This document shows positions 50,688 to 60,861 of a DNA stretch of 64,000 nt, one piece after another (the first letter of the stretch is position 1; each line of letters starts with the position of its first letter). Below the pieces are notes generated by a model. The model was not told the DNA's origin. It searched no databases and saw only the letters and a program-made list of their open reading frames with translations. The position numbers and the translations under genes are program-made. This DNA is from an uncultured Bacteroidales bacterium (GTDB lineage: Bacteria > Bacteroidota > Bacteroidia > Bacteroidales > Bacteroidaceae): the NCBI GenBank assembly GCA_902789725.1, contig CADAPC010000001.1, positions 1 through 64,000 on the forward strand. Direction: 5' to 3'.

Positions 50688-52535
50688 TTAAGCCATTTTC
50701 ATGATTGGATCATCTTCTTCCACAGAGTCGCCAGAGTTGACAAGAATAGCTGTGATTGTGCCAGCTTTGTCAGCACGGATGGCGTTGAAGGTCTTCATGG
50801 CCTCAATATAGCCCAGCGTGTCGCCTGCTTGAACGGCATCGCCCACCTTCTTGGGTGTCTCTGAATTGTCTTTCACAAGGTAGAATTTACCTTCCAGTGG
50901 AGCGAGGATGTCTTCACCTTCACCAACTGGAGCGGCAGCAGGTGCTGCATTACCAGCGGCTTGAGTGGCTGCGGGCACAGCATCGCCATAAGCAATTTCT
51001 ACCTTGTAGTTCACGCCATTCACCTGTACGGTTACGCTCTTGGGAGCTTCAGCACCGGCTGCAGGGGCGTTCTTGGCTGCTTTACGCTTGGCGAGGTCTG
51101 CTTCGAAATCAGCCTTTGCCTTTCCGCTCTTGTAAGCGCGATACTGCTCGGGGTGCATGGCAAGTTCGAAGAGTTCTTCATCATCTTCGCCCAGTTCCCA
51201 ACCGTTCTGCTTCATCTCTTCGCGGAACTCGTCAAGTTTGTCGGGGAAGTAAGATTGTGGGTCTTGAGTTTCAAACTCACGTCCTTGTTCTTTAGCCATC
51301 TGAACGAGTTCTGGTGCAACAGGGCCAGGCAGCTGGCCTGCTTTGCCCAAAATCATGTCCCAAATGGTGTCGGCAATCATGCTCCAGCGCTGTTTGCCTT
51401 TCTCCATCTGCATTACGTTCATCAAGGCGAGGTTCTTTACATACTGCGAGAATGGAGTCACCAAGCAGGGATAACCTACCTTTGGCCACACGTATGCCAC
51501 TTCGTCAAAGAGTTTGATGAGCAAATCATCGGTGGTCAGTTCTGGCTGACCGTTCTTTACCTTCCACTTGTTCAACGACTTGAGATTGTCCTCCAAGTCG
51601 GTCATCAGCGAACCCATCATGCCGCCTGGAAGTCCTGGCTTCACAAGCAGAGAGTTGTTGATGTGATTGAGGTCTGGGATATAGTAGCCAAGGAAGTCAT
51701 CGCACATCTCCTGAATTTGGGTGCGAACCTCCATGTAGGCTGCCATATTGATTTCTTTCACCTTGAAGCCAGCGTCTTTCAACATTTCCTGCACGGCAAT
51801 GATGTCGGCATGCCCCGTTCCCCATGAGAGTGGCGACATACCTGTGTCAACATAATCGCAGCCAGCTTTGCAAACTTCAAGGATAGAAGCCATGTTGAAA
51901 CCTGGGCCAGCGTGAGAGTGATATTGGATGATGATGTCTTTCTTGATGTTTTTGATGCCCTCCACAATTTTTCCGAGCGATACAGGACGTCCAATGCCGG
52001 CCATATCTTTCAGGCAGATTTCATCGGCACCTGCCTCAATGAACTGCTTGGCAAGATTAACGTAGTATTCTACTGTATGAATGGGGGAATAAGTGATGCA
52101 GAGAGATGCTTGAGCTATCATTCCTGCCTCCTTGGCGTATTGAATGGATGGAATTACGTTGCGTGGGTCGTTCAATCCACAAAAAATGCGGGTGATGTCT
52201 GTGCCTTGTGCTTTTTTTACTTTATAGAAAAGCTTGCGCACATCTTTGGGCACTGGGCTCATGCGGAGACCGTTCAGAGCACGATCCAACATGTGTGTCT
52301 GAATGCCAGCCTCATGGAAGGGTTTAGTCCAAGCGCGGACAGATTTGTTGGGGTTTTCTCCGTAGAGAAGGTTTACCTGTTCAAAACCACCACCATTGGT
52401 CTCTACGCGGTCGAAACATCCCATTTTAATGATGGCGGGAGCCACCTTGACAAGCTGATCCACACGAGGCTGATATTTACCAGCACTCTGCCACATGTCG
52501 CGGAAGACCAGCGAAAACTTTACTTCTTTTGTCAT
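50688..52535 (-). CDS. oadA: Sodium-pumping decarboxylase alpha subunit with biotin domain
   Basis: 615 aa. The N-terminal carboxyltransferase domain has FRDMWQSAGK and QYHSHAGPGFNMASIL with the metal-binding HxH; a C-terminal Ala/Pro hinge (about 495-545) leads to a biotinyl domain in which EAMKTF supplies Lys581. It moves CO2 from oxaloacetate, or methylmalonyl-CoA-related substrate, to biotin. Spacings of 41 bases to oadB and 36 bases to oadG show an operon. Confidence 0.95.
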   Translation of the reverse strand: MTKEVKFSLVFRDMWQSAGKYQPRVDQLVKVAPAIIKMGCFDRVETNGGGFEQVNLLYGENPNKSVRAWTKPFHEAGIQTHMLDRALNGLRMSPVPKDVRKLFYKVKKAQGTDITRIFCGLNDPRNVIPSIQYAKEAGMIAQASLCITYSPIHTVEYYVNLAKQFIEAGADEICLKDMAGIGRPVSLGKIVEGIKNIKKDIIIQYHSHAGPGFNMASILEVCKAGCDYVDTGMSPLSWGTGHADIIAVQEMLKDAGFKVKEINMAAYMEVRTQIQEMCDDFLGYYIPDLNHINNSLLVKPGLPGGMMGSLMTDLEDNLKSLNKWKVKNGQPELTTDDLLIKLFDEVAYVWPKVGYPCLVTPFSQYVKNLALMNVMQMEKGKQRWSMIADTIWDMILGKAGQLPGPVAPELVQMAKEQGREFETQDPQSYFPDKLDEFREEMKQNGWELGEDDEELFELAMHPEQYRAYKSGKAKADFEADLAKRKAAKNAPAAGAEAPKSVTVQVNGVNYKVEIAYGDAVPAATQAAGNAAPAAAPVGEGEDILAPLEGKFYLVKDNSETPKKVGDAVQAGDTLGYIEAMKTFNAIRADKAGTITAILVNSGDSVEEDDPIMKMA

Positions 52536-52571
52536 ATCTTTTTATCCTTAAATTACTTCTACTCTTTCAGT

Positions 52572-52841
52572 TTACAATTTGGTGATTTTACTTGCGCGGC
52601 CTTTTCCGCCTGTGAGTTGGCTGATGGCTGCGTCAATGATAGCCTTTGTGTTTGCGTCAATCGACTCAATGGCTTTTGCTACAGGAACCGACTTCTTTGC
52701 TACGGTTTCTTCATGTGCCCACTTGTTGACTGCCCAGATGAGCAACTTGCCGAGATAAATCACAATGAGCAGAACCAGGAACACTGTGACCATACCAACA
52801 ATAAGGAGCTGCAAAGCTCCAAAAATGTCATTTGTAATCAT
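52572..52841 (-). CDS. oadG: Sodium-pumping decarboxylase gamma subunit
   Basis: 89 aa. A single N-terminal membrane helix (LQLLIVGMVTVFLVLLIVIY) is followed by a short charged cytoplasmic tail, as usual for OadG, which anchors and assembles the alpha and beta subunits. First gene of the operon. Confidence 0.85.
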   Translation of the reverse strand: MITNDIFGALQLLIVGMVTVFLVLLIVIYLGKLLIWAVNKWAHEETVAKKSVPVAKAIESIDANTKAIIDAAISQLTGGKGRASKITKL

Positions 52842-52881
52842 ATTAAGAAAATTTTAAATCTTTCTACGTTAAAAAACGATG

Positions 52882-52889
52882 CAAAGATA
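52882..52889 (-). promoter_or_regulatory. oad operon promoter -7 box
   Basis: Reverse complement TATCTTTG, 40 bases before the oadG ATG. Confidence 0.5.
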
Positions 52890-53017
52890 CGTTTTTTTCT
52901 TTACATATTTAATATTATAGGAGCCCTTTTTTACGAAAAGAAAGAAAAAGAACCTTTTTCCTATGAAAAAGTTCATGTTTGTTTGTAGTCTATGCCCTTT
53001 GTTTGAGAAAAAATCTG

Positions 53018-53025
53018 TAACTTTG
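53018..53025 (+). promoter_or_regulatory. Promoter -7 box for the PTS IIC/kduI pair
   Basis: TAACTTTG, 26 bases before the ATG at 53052, with TTTG about 18 bases upstream. Confidence 0.5.
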
Positions 53026-53051
53026 CCATAAAATCCAACTAACTAACATTT

Positions 53052-54434
53052 ATGGAACAGGTATTTGCTTACATTATTGGCCTTGGGGCCGCTGTGATGA
53101 TGCCAATCATCTTCACCATTTTGGGTGTGTGCATAGGCATCAAGTTTTCTAAAGCGTTGAAAAGTGGACTCTATGTGGGAGTCGGCTTTGTAGGACTTGG
53201 CGTGATTACGGGGCTGCTGACCTCCAGCTTGGGTCCGGCGCTGAGTAAGGTCGTAGAAATTTACGGTCTTGAACTTAACGTGTTCGATATGGGATGGCCT
53301 GCTGCTGCATCGGTAGCTTACAACACCACCGTTGGTGCATTTATCATTCCTGTCTGTTTGGCTGTTAACCTTGTGCTGCTGATTATTGGTTGCACTCGAA
53401 CTGTCAACATCGACTTATGGAACTACTGGCACTTTGCTTTTATTGGTGCTGTCATCTATTTCCTGACGGATAGCATAGCGTGGGGGTTCTTTGCCGCCAT
53501 CATCTGCTACATCATTACGTTGGTGCTCGCCGACATGACCGCCAAGAAATTCCAGTCGTTCTACCCTGGGATGGAGGGCATTTCTATTCCTCAGCCCTTC
53601 TGTCAGGGCTTCACCCCATTTGCCATCGTCATTGGTAAGACTCTCGACCTTATACCAGGTTTTGACAAGCTGAATATAGATGCTGAGGGCATGAAGAAAA
53701 AGTTTGGTTTGTTTGGCGAACCTCTGTTCTTGGGTGTTATCATTGGCATTGTCATTGGCGGTTTTGCATGCGAAAGTTGGGATGCTCTTGTTGACGGCAT
53801 CCCAGGTATTTTGGGCTTAGGCATTAAGATGGGTGCAGTGATGGAGCTGATTCCTCGCATCACCAGTCTCTTCATCGAAGGTTTGAAACCTATTAGTGAA
53901 GCTACTCGCGAACTGATTGCCAAAAAATTTGGCGAGAAGAAAGAATTTTATATTGGCATGTCGCCAGCGCTTGTTATTGGACATCCTACTACGTTGATAG
54001 TCAGCTTGCTCCTCATTCCTGTCACCTTGATTCTTGCTGTAATGCTACCAGGCAACCAGTTCCTTCCGCTGGCATCGTTGGCTGGCATGTTCTACGTGTT
54101 TGTGATGGTGTTGCCTTACACGAAAGGCAATGTGGTCAAGTCCTTTATTGTGGGGCTTGTTGTAATGGCCATAGGACTGTATTTTGTCACCCTCATGAGT
54201 GAGAATTTCACCTCTGCCGCAGCTATGGTGAGTGCTGCTCATCCAGACGATGCTGCCGTCAAAGTGCCAGAAGGCTTCAGTGCTGGAGCACTCGACTTTG
54301 CTTCGTCGCCCATCGCTTTTGCCATCTATGCCTGCATGAAGTACCTCTTCTCTTGGCTGGGGGCTGGCATCCTCACAGTCCTCACTGTGGGATTAGTGGT
54401 GTGGAACAGAATCCGCATTAACAAAAAAGATTGA
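53052..54434 (+). CDS. Galactitol-type PTS IIC-like transporter
   Basis: 460 aa, about ten to twelve membrane segments. GLYVGVGFVGLGVITGLL near residue 42 and the GMEGISIPQPFCQGFTPF stretch fit the GatC/SgcC (galactitol IIC) family. There is no IIA, IIB, HPr or enzyme I gene nearby, and Bacteroidales generally lack a PTS, so it probably works as a secondary transporter. The neighbour kduI, 36 bases downstream, suggests a uronate or its breakdown product as substrate. Confidence 0.88.
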   Translation: MEQVFAYIIGLGAAVMMPIIFTILGVCIGIKFSKALKSGLYVGVGFVGLGVITGLLTSSLGPALSKVVEIYGLELNVFDMGWPAAASVAYNTTVGAFIIPVCLAVNLVLLIIGCTRTVNIDLWNYWHFAFIGAVIYFLTDSIAWGFFAAIICYIITLVLADMTAKKFQSFYPGMEGISIPQPFCQGFTPFAIVIGKTLDLIPGFDKLNIDAEGMKKKFGLFGEPLFLGVIIGIVIGGFACESWDALVDGIPGILGLGIKMGAVMELIPRITSLFIEGLKPISEATRELIAKKFGEKKEFYIGMSPALVIGHPTTLIVSLLLIPVTLILAVMLPGNQFLPLASLAGMFYVFVMVLPYTKGNVVKSFIVGLVVMAIGLYFVTLMSENFTSAAAMVSAAHPDDAAVKVPEGFSAGALDFASSPIAFAIYACMKYLFSWLGAGILTVLTVGLVVWNRIRINKKD

Positions 54435-54470
54435 AAAGTTGAATTTAATATTAACTAACTTATAACTAAC

Positions 54471-55445
54471 ATGAAGAAATTTCTTTTTCTTGCAGCTTTG
54501 GCTGCATCGCTGACTGTGTCTGCTCAACAGCACGTCAGTTTTCAGGTGGCTTGTCACCCAGACGATGTGAAGCATTATGACACTAAAACCCTTCGCGACC
54601 GTTTTGTGATGGAGAAGGTGATGGCTGCCGACGAGATTAATCTCACTTACTCTATGTATGACCGCTTCATCTTTGGTGGGGCAATGCCTGTCAACAAAGA
54701 ACTCAAGCTGGAGGCTTTCCCAGAACTTCGTGCTCCATACTTCCTCCACAACCGCGAATTGGGCATCATTAACTGCGGCCAGGGCGATGGTGTTGTGAGT
54801 GTTGATGGTACAGAGTATAAGCTTGGTCCTAAGGAGGCTCTCTACGTGGGTCGTGGTAACTTGGGAAAAGACAAGAACGGGAAAGGTATTGAATCGAACC
54901 AAAATGTTACTTTCCGTTCACTTGATCCGGCCAAGCCGGCTAAGTTTTACATCAATTCCGCTACAGCTCACCAGCACTACAAAACTCAATGGATAACTCT
55001 TGATGGGCGCAAGAACGGCAAACTCCAGTCGCTCAAAGCCACAGTTCTTGGTCCTCTTGGCACCTTGGCTGAATCAAACCAGCGCACCATCTATCAGCTC
55101 ATCGTCAATACGTCTCTGGAAGAAGGCCCTTGCCAACTCCAGATGGGTTTGACTCAGTTGCAAGAGGGTAGTGTATGGAACACGATGCCTCCCCATACAC
55201 ACGGTCGCCGCATTGAGGCTTATTACTATTTCAATCTGCCAGAAGGACAGACCATTAGTCATGTGATGGGCGAACCCCAAGAGAGCCGTATTGTTTGGCT
55301 TCATAACGAGCAGGCCATCATGTCGCCCGAATGGTCTATTCACGCTGCTTCTGCCACCTACTATTACACATTCATTTGGGGAATGGCTGGTGAGAACCTC
55401 GACTACAACGACAAGGATGTTATCAAAGTAAGTGACCTCCAGTAA
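54471..55445 (+). CDS. kduI: 5-dehydro-4-deoxy-D-glucuronate isomerase with signal peptide
   Basis: 324 aa. The family usually has about 280 aa. Here [20 protein letters not shown] is a classic signal peptide in front of the normal start. [19 protein letters not shown] holds the zinc ligands (two His and a Glu) and [19 protein letters not shown] the fourth. It interconverts 5-keto-4-deoxyuronate and 2,5-diketo-3-deoxygluconate in pectin or glycosaminoglycan breakdown. The signal indicates a periplasmic form, linked with the IIC-like transporter. Confidence 0.93.
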   Translation: MKKFLFLAALAASLTVSAQQHVSFQVACHPDDVKHYDTKTLRDRFVMEKVMAADEINLTYSMYDRFIFGGAMPVNKELKLEAFPELRAPYFLHNRELGIINCGQGDGVVSVDGTEYKLGPKEALYVGRGNLGKDKNGKGIESNQNVTFRSLDPAKPAKFYINSATAHQHYKTQWITLDGRKNGKLQSLKATVLGPLGTLAESNQRTIYQLIVNTSLEEGPCQLQMGLTQLQEGSVWNTMPPHTHGRRIEAYYYFNLPEGQTISHVMGEPQESRIVWLHNEQAIMSPEWSIHAASATYYYTFIWGMAGENLDYNDKDVIKVSDLQ

Positions 55446-55470
55446 AGATTCTGCACATGTTTTTATAGGG

Positions 55471-55508
55471 AAAGGGTCTGTACCACAAGGTGTATGACCC
55501 TTTCTTTT
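55471..55508 (+). terminator. kduI terminator
   Basis: AAAGGGTC (55471-55478) pairs with GACCCTTT (55496-55503), followed by CTTTTTG. Confidence 0.75.
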
Positions 55509-55725
55509 TGTTTTCCCCTTTTTCAGCCTATTAGATCTCAGCGATGAGTATTTTCTCTGGAAAATGATTTCATACAGGATTCTTCTTGAGAAATGCTGAA
55601 AGATTTGTAGTAAGAAATGTGGCATAAAAGAAAAAATGCTATTGTAAGCTTTGCCGAAGGTGCTCACGTTCGATAATAAAAATGAAAAAGTTGATTTTTC
55701 ATTTTGTATTCTGCTCACTTATTCG

Positions 55726-55733
55726 TACCTTTG
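55726..55733 (+). promoter_or_regulatory. ispE promoter -7 box
   Basis: TACCTTTG, 26 bases before the ispE ATG, with TTTTG about 20 bases upstream. Confidence 0.5.
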
Positions 55734-55759
55734 TCCCATTAACTAAAATTAAAAAGCGT

Positions 55760-56590
55760 ATGATAGTATATCCAAATGCGAAAATTAATATTGGTTTGAA
55801 TGTTGTGGAAAAGCGTCCGGATGGTTACCACAATTTGGAAACAGTATTTTATCCTATAGGGCTGCAAGACATTCTGGAGATTCAAGAGATTGAGACGGAT
55901 GTGCCTGCTTGTGGTTATCGGCTGAAAGTGACAGGCACAGTGTTGGATGGTTCGCCTGAGGACAATCTTGTTGTGCGTGCTGTGAAATTACTGAAAAGGG
56001 ATTTTGACCTGCCGCCAGTTAGCATCCGTTTGTATAAGCATATTCCTACAGGCGCTGGACTTGGAGGTGGATCAGCTGATGCCGCTTTTACTGTGAAGAC
56101 GCTGAATGAACGTTTCAAACTAGGACTCTCTGCCGAAGCAATGGAGAGTTATTGTGCACAGTTAGGAGCTGATTGCCCGTTCTTCATCCAGAATAGGCCT
56201 GTGTTTGCAACAGGTATCGGCAATGTATTTCATCCTATCGAAATAGACTTGAAATATAAGCAGATAGTGCTGGTGAAACCTGATATTTTTGTTTCGACCA
56301 AGGATGCCTACTCCAAAGTGAAAGTGCAACATCCAACCCAGCAACTGCCAGAGTTGTTGGCTCAGCCCATTGAAATGTGGAAAGACACCATTGTGAATGA
56401 TTTCGAAGCGAGCGTTTTTGCTAAATATCCAGAAATAGCTGCTATCAAGGACAAGATGTACGATTTGGGTGCCCTCTATGCCAGTATGTCAGGTAGCGGG
56501 TCGAGTGTCTTCGGCATTTTTGATGATCCTGTCGAAAATGTGGATGAGGAGTTTAGCGGAATGTTCTGTCGTCAAAGGGAAATGGTTTAG
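55760..56590 (+). CDS. ispE: 4-diphosphocytidyl-2-C-methyl-D-erythritol kinase
   Basis: 276 aa from the ATG at 55760 ([20 protein letters not shown]); the ORF opens upstream across the promoter. PNAKINIGL is the GHMP substrate motif, [14 protein letters not shown] the ATP loop and [11 protein letters not shown] the third GHMP motif. It phosphorylates CDP-methylerythritol in the MEP isoprenoid pathway. Its stop overlaps that of the convergent porin gene by four bases. Confidence 0.96.
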   Translation: MIVYPNAKINIGLNVVEKRPDGYHNLETVFYPIGLQDILEIQEIETDVPACGYRLKVTGTVLDGSPEDNLVVRAVKLLKRDFDLPPVSIRLYKHIPTGAGLGGGSADAAFTVKTLNERFKLGLSAEAMESYCAQLGADCPFFIQNRPVFATGIGNVFHPIEIDLKYKQIVLVKPDIFVSTKDAYSKVKVQHPTQQLPELLAQPIEMWKDTIVNDFEASVFAKYPEIAAIKDKMYDLGALYASMSGSGSSVFGIFDDPVENVDEEFSGMFCRQREMV

Positions 56591-58647
56591 TCATAGAAGT
56601 TCCAACTGAGACCAAAGCGGATGCTAGCTGGGTTCATGGGATAACCTGGCCCCCAGAAATAGTGCCCATCAGACTGGTTGGCGTGGTGGTACATCACATA
56701 AAAACGAGTCCGTTTCAGGTCGAAATTTGCATAGACAGAAAACATGGGGTAGTTGCCAATCTTCACCTTCTTGAGTGAATTTTGGTTCATGAACATGCCA
56801 ATCACAGGAGAATAGTCTGGGGCATAGTATCGTGTGAAATATTTCATGTCAGCTCCAAATTCTGTCTTGAGCACCTTGGCTATTTTGAATTGCAAATAGA
56901 GATTGGTGTAGAGAGATACCGTCGGGAGAGGAAGCACGTCTGTGTGGCTGCAAGTTTGGTAGGTGACATCGTTCTCCCAATGCAGAATGCCCAGTTTGAA
57001 GTTTTGGCGCAGGTTGGCACTTACGATTTGGATGTTGTCGCCACATTGCATGGATGAAACGTTGTTGCTGACAATGGGGTTACTTGTGTTGGCATTGAGC
57101 GTAATACCCGTGTTTTGGAAATAACTGAAATTCTTGATGTTTTCCACACCCACAGTGATGGTTGTTTGAGTGTGAGGAATGTCAATCACTCCTTCAATGC
57201 GTTGCCTCAGTTCGTTGTCGAAACCATTGTCCCACCAAGCGTGCTTTCCGTGGTAGTGATCAAAGTAAAAGCTGGGACCAATATTTTTGACGTAAGCATT
57301 CAGTGCCACTTGAGCTGTGTCGCGTAAAATAGGAATGTTCACTTCGGCATGGCCATCAATTTCGAATTGTCCAATATCTGTACCAGCCACAGTAAATTCA
57401 GCGTCAAGATTGTAGTGGACTGTGTTTCCTTGGCTGCGGATGATTTGTCCACCCACCACCACATTGTGTTCGGTGAAATATTGTTTGCCTATTTTGCCCG
57501 TGGTGTTGGTGTAGTAACCACCGTATTGAGTGGAATCTGGCAGCATGATACGGTTGTAATCAAATCCTACGTATGCATTCACCCCAAAGACAGCCCATTT
57601 GTTGAATCCCTCGCAAAGGGAAAGTCCGACCAAATTGCGAATGTAAAATTGCTTCAGGCGGTCTTCTGTTGAGTCACCAGGCAGATATGTGTAGGAATGG
57701 TAGTTTGGTGTTTCTTGGTGGGCACGGTTGTTGCGCATCATGTTTTGCAGCTTCAACGTGTGGAATATCTTGCTTACAGGCACAAAAACTTCTTTGGTAG
57801 TAGTTGAGTCCAACTCCTCCTCGCGGTAAAATCCTATGTTGTAGTGGTGATTGAAGAAGACAATGTCATGCTCTTGGCGGTTCCATGTTTTTGTCAGATT
57901 GGTGGGAATATCGTTCGATGTAAATTCCCTTGACATGTTTTCTGGATTGGTGATGTAGCCTTCGTCTTCGATGCCGCCATTTTCTGCGGTTTTCATGAAG
58001 TTGTGCTGGTAGTAGAAATGGAAATCGTACTTGTCAGCAATAAAGGAAGCCCAAGCTGAGGCATTCATGTAGGATGTTGACTGGCTGTCATAGTAGCCTT
58101 GTCCATATATGTAGTCAAAGATGCCTCCAAAGTTGAATTTCTTTCCTGCGTTGTTGGTGAAAGTTGCCTTTACGTGATCAGAGCCAGTGTTTTTGGAACC
58201 GTTCCAGTTGTAGGTCACGTTCATGAAGGGCGACTTAGTGTTGTAGAATCGGAAATTATCTGTGTCAATAAAAAACATGTCGAAAGGTTCCACAAACATG
58301 AAATCGGGCGTGATGGAACGCTCCATAAAGATTCGCGACAAACGAGGAGACCCCACATTTCCTAATGAATTGTAGTGTCCCCTAATGCCTTCAGGCAAAT
58401 CTGTGTTCATGAACATGTGGTGCAATGTATCTACATAAGTGTCAGATATGTTGCCATAAGTCTCATCTACCGTCCAAGCCCTGATGTCTGTAGGCACGAA
58501 TTTCTTTTTCTTAGTGGAAGTGGAGTCAGGACGTGAGTCCATCGAAAGGTCTGAGTTGGTCTCCAACTCAGTAACCAGCCGTTGTGCCTGACTACTTGTA
58601 GCGAAAAAAGTAAAGAGGATGAGTAGAACTAAAAATTTGTTTTCCAA
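56587..58647 (-). CDS. Putative outer-membrane porin (Porin_10 family)
   Basis: 686 aa with signal peptide [20 protein letters not shown]. After a short charged part ([20 protein letters not shown]) comes a long beta-barrel of alternating aromatic strands ending [12 protein letters not shown] with a terminal aromatic. This matches the putative porin family of Bacteroidetes. Solute unknown. It follows a small membrane-protein gene and the DUF4468 gene on the same strand. Confidence 0.85.
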   Translation of the reverse strand: MENKFLVLLILFTFFATSSQAQRLVTELETNSDLSMDSRPDSTSTKKKKFVPTDIRAWTVDETYGNISDTYVDTLHHMFMNTDLPEGIRGHYNSLGNVGSPRLSRIFMERSITPDFMFVEPFDMFFIDTDNFRFYNTKSPFMNVTYNWNGSKNTGSDHVKATFTNNAGKKFNFGGIFDYIYGQGYYDSQSTSYMNASAWASFIADKYDFHFYYQHNFMKTAENGGIEDEGYITNPENMSREFTSNDIPTNLTKTWNRQEHDIVFFNHHYNIGFYREEELDSTTTKEVFVPVSKIFHTLKLQNMMRNNRAHQETPNYHSYTYLPGDSTEDRLKQFYIRNLVGLSLCEGFNKWAVFGVNAYVGFDYNRIMLPDSTQYGGYYTNTTGKIGKQYFTEHNVVVGGQIIRSQGNTVHYNLDAEFTVAGTDIGQFEIDGHAEVNIPILRDTAQVALNAYVKNIGPSFYFDHYHGKHAWWDNGFDNELRQRIEGVIDIPHTQTTITVGVENIKNFSYFQNTGITLNANTSNPIVSNNVSSMQCGDNIQIVSANLRQNFKLGILHWENDVTYQTCSHTDVLPLPTVSLYTNLYLQFKIAKVLKTEFGADMKYFTRYYAPDYSPVIGMFMNQNSLKKVKIGNYPMFSVYANFDLKRTRFYVMYHHANQSDGHYFWGPGYPMNPASIRFGLSWNFYD

Positions 58648-58673
58648 TGCCTTGTATTTCTACATATTGTGAT

Positions 58674-58940
58674 TTAGAACATGAATCTCAGATAGAACTC
58701 AACCAATTTGAGTGCTACAGCTCCAAACCCTACGCTGAAAAACAGCACACGCTGTTCGGGCAGAGCAAAATAGATAATGACGGCTGCGATGAATCCCACC
58801 ATAAATGTCCAGTTGAGCATCTTGCGTGCAGTTTCGATATGGTGTGAGGAGGATTTGCTTTTATGCCATTTCTTCTTGCTTTCCTTCTTGTTTTCCGCTA
58901 TAGCTTCCGCAATGATTTTGTCAACGTCTTCCTGATTCAT
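58674..58940 (-). CDS. Small membrane protein, 88 aa
   Basis: Charged N-terminus (AEAIAENKKESKKKWHKSK), then two hydrophobic segments near 43-60 and 66-82. I do not recognise a family. Its ATG overlaps the stop of DUF4468 by one base and the porin gene starts 26 bases downstream, so it is likely co-expressed. Confidence 0.7.
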   Translation of the reverse strand: MNQEDVDKIIAEAIAENKKESKKKWHKSKSSSHHIETARKMLNWTFMVGFIAAVIIYFALPEQRVLFFSVGFGAVALKLVEFYLRFMF

Positions 58941-59590
58941 TATTTATTGATAGTTTCTGTAATCTCTTTTTTAAGTTCTGCCACCAAGTCTATTGTCTTC
59001 ACCCGATAGTTGCGTGGAATACGCATCATCTTGCCTTTCTTGTTGAGGCATTCTTTGTCTGTAATCCAGTTTTCAGCAAGAACACGGGTGAAGTTGTTTT
59101 CCCCCATATCGATATTGTAGGAAATGTCGTGTAGATTGAATTCTATTTTTCCATCGCTCACTTTTAGGTCGAGAATATAGAATGCTTGTGTGAAATTTTT
59201 GGCTAAGGGTTTTGATGAGAAAACCATTTCCTCAGCCCCTTGGCAACGAATGCTTCCGCTTGCTTTGTCGGCTGTCTTTACGATGGAGTATTCCAGGTTC
59301 TTAAAGAAATTAGGATCAGTATAAAGACCCATTGTGCTGTTGGGTTCAAAGCGGAAACTGGCCCACTGTGCAACTTTTGCGAAAATATCTTCTTTTGTTT
59401 TGCCTGGAGCGGAAATGACATCCTTGAAAACAACTTTTCCGTCCACTTCGGGAATAGCTCCTTTGGCTGCATAAGCAGAAAGGTCTGCTTTTGCTCCTTG
59501 GAGTGGTTTGCGACTAAAAAGTCCTTCACTCTGTGCGTGTATCATCATAGGAAATGCCACTGCTACGAGGGCAATCATGATTTTCTTCAT
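58940..59590 (-). CDS. DUF4468 domain protein
   Basis: 216 aa with signal peptide MKKIMIALVAVAFPMMIHAQ. The segments GKVVFKDVISAPGKTKEDIF, WASFRFEPN and EFNLHDISYNIDM match DUF4468 (a TBP-like fold), periplasmic or surface proteins of Bacteroidetes with unknown role. First gene of the run down to the porin. Confidence 0.82.
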   Translation of the reverse strand: MKKIMIALVAVAFPMMIHAQSEGLFSRKPLQGAKADLSAYAAKGAIPEVDGKVVFKDVISAPGKTKEDIFAKVAQWASFRFEPNSTMGLYTDPNFFKNLEYSIVKTADKASGSIRCQGAEEMVFSSKPLAKNFTQAFYILDLKVSDGKIEFNLHDISYNIDMGENNFTRVLAENWITDKECLNKKGKMMRIPRNYRVKTIDLVAELKKEITETINK

Positions 59591-59660
59591 ATTTTATTCG
59601 TTTGTTTAGGTTTATTATTACGTTGTTTGCATGTGGGCAATGCTTTGCCCTAATTGCTTG

Positions 59661-59668
59661 CAAAGTTA
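59661..59668 (-). promoter_or_regulatory. Promoter -7 box for DUF4468/porin run
   Basis: Reverse complement TAACTTTG, 71 bases before the ATG at 59590. Confidence 0.45.
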
Positions 59669-59731
59669 CGGCTTTTACTTCTTATGGTCAAATTATTCAT
59701 TTTAAATATTCTAAAAAAAGTGGAAACACGC

Positions 59732-59766
59732 AAAAAGGAGACACCCGTTTTGTGGTATCTCCCTTC
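59732..59766 (-). terminator. Terminator of the ECF sigma operon
   Basis: GGAGACACC and GTGGTATCTCC pair in an imperfect hairpin; a T run follows on the minus strand. It lies 47 bases after the stop of the periplasmic protein at 59813. Confidence 0.65.
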
Positions 59767-59812
59767 TTTTCCATCTTTTTTTATGGAGCACTCGGTTCAC
59801 TTTGTTTCATTC

Positions 59813-60358
59813 TTATCTGTTAACATTGTTTTGCGATCCGTTCCATCTGTTCCATCCATTCCATCTGGGCGCATTGTTGAAGTTTTTGTTGTTACCCCTT
59901 CCTGGCTGGAAATGATTTAGGGCTTCCATTTGGAAACGAGACAGTGCCATTCTGACTGCAAAGACCTTTTTCCAAGGTAACACGGTGTGGAATTTTTTGT
60001 AGTAAGTTTGCTCCACTTTTTTGCTCTCCACTTCAATGCTTGCCAACTTGGTGACGATGTTCTCATATTCAGCTTCACTGAGATTGGCATTTTTCCAAGT
60101 TTTCATCATAAGGTCTCTTTGTTCTCCTCTGAGCTTATACTGCTTATCAAACATTTCGTTGAGCAGAGGAATGAACTTGTTGGCCTCGGATTCAGTCAGT
60201 CTTGCTTCGCGAGTCACAAAATCATGCAGGGTCTTCATGTACAGCTCTGGGCTAAATTCTTTTCGTCCATTTGTGTTCCTCCCTCTATTGTCTTGGTTCT
60301 GTGCCTGAAGGCAAAGGCAAGTGAGTGTAATGAATATGAATGTGATGATTCTCTTCAT
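59813..60358 (-). CDS. Periplasmic Spy/CpxP-like protein of the ECF operon
   Basis: 181 aa with signal peptide ending CLCLQAQ. The mature part is helical and highly charged (LTESEANKFIPLLNEMFDKQYKLR, then a MMKTWKNANLSEAEYENIVTKL phrase) like the LTxxQ-containing Spy/CpxP stress proteins, and ends in an Asn/Arg/Gly-rich tail. It lies 32 bases after the anti-sigma-like gene. Role inferred: a sensor or chaperone of envelope stress. Confidence 0.65.
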   Translation of the reverse strand: MKRIITFIFITLTCLCLQAQNQDNRGRNTNGRKEFSPELYMKTLHDFVTREARLTESEANKFIPLLNEMFDKQYKLRGEQRDLMMKTWKNANLSEAEYENIVTKLASIEVESKKVEQTYYKKFHTVLPWKKVFAVRMALSRFQMEALNHFQPGRGNNKNFNNAPRWNGWNRWNGSQNNVNR

Positions 60359-60390
60359 AAGCTTTTAATATTTTTTGGAGGAAGTGATGC

Positions 60391-60792
60391 TTATTCGCTC
60401 ATGCTGCTGGTGGACAAGTAGTAGTACACGTCCATGTTATCGACCATAGCGTACTGCATCAGGTCCTCATTGTAGTTTTCAGTAGTGTATTCAGCCTTCA
60501 TGTCTTCTGCCTGTTCAGGCGACGTATTAGGCTTAGGAGTGAATTTTAGTGCGAAGGTCGCAATGAGAATGAGCGATGCAGCAACAGAAATGGTGCTGAT
60601 CCACAGGTTGCGTCGGCGGTTACGGTGAATGTCGATAAGCTTTGTGTTCTTTTCCGAAACTTCTTCCTCAGGTGTGTCCTCTGGAATTTGTTCCATGATA
60701 CGAGCAGTCAGATTGTCGAAATATTCGTCAGTTGCCCTGAAGGGGTATCTGCCGCCGTTGGGATTAAATATTCGGTTATCTTTTGTACTCAT
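60391..60792 (-). CDS. Anti-sigma-like single-span membrane protein
   Basis: 133 aa. A cytoplasmic N-terminus (YFDNLTARIMEQIPEDTPEE) is followed by one membrane segment (NLWISTISVAASLILIATFAL) and a periplasmic tail. Position 69 bases after the ECF sigma factor points to an anti-sigma factor, but the ZAS zinc motif (HxxxCxxC) is lacking. Confidence 0.7.
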   Translation of the reverse strand: MSTKDNRIFNPNGGRYPFRATDEYFDNLTARIMEQIPEDTPEEEVSEKNTKLIDIHRNRRRNLWISTISVAASLILIATFALKFTPKPNTSPEQAEDMKAEYTTENYNEDLMQYAMVDNMDVYYYLSTSSMSE

Positions 60793-60861
60793 ATTATTAT
60801 TTGTTTTTTGTTACTTATTTGACTTCCTTATTGTGATAAGGTTTAAAACACTATTTGTTTT

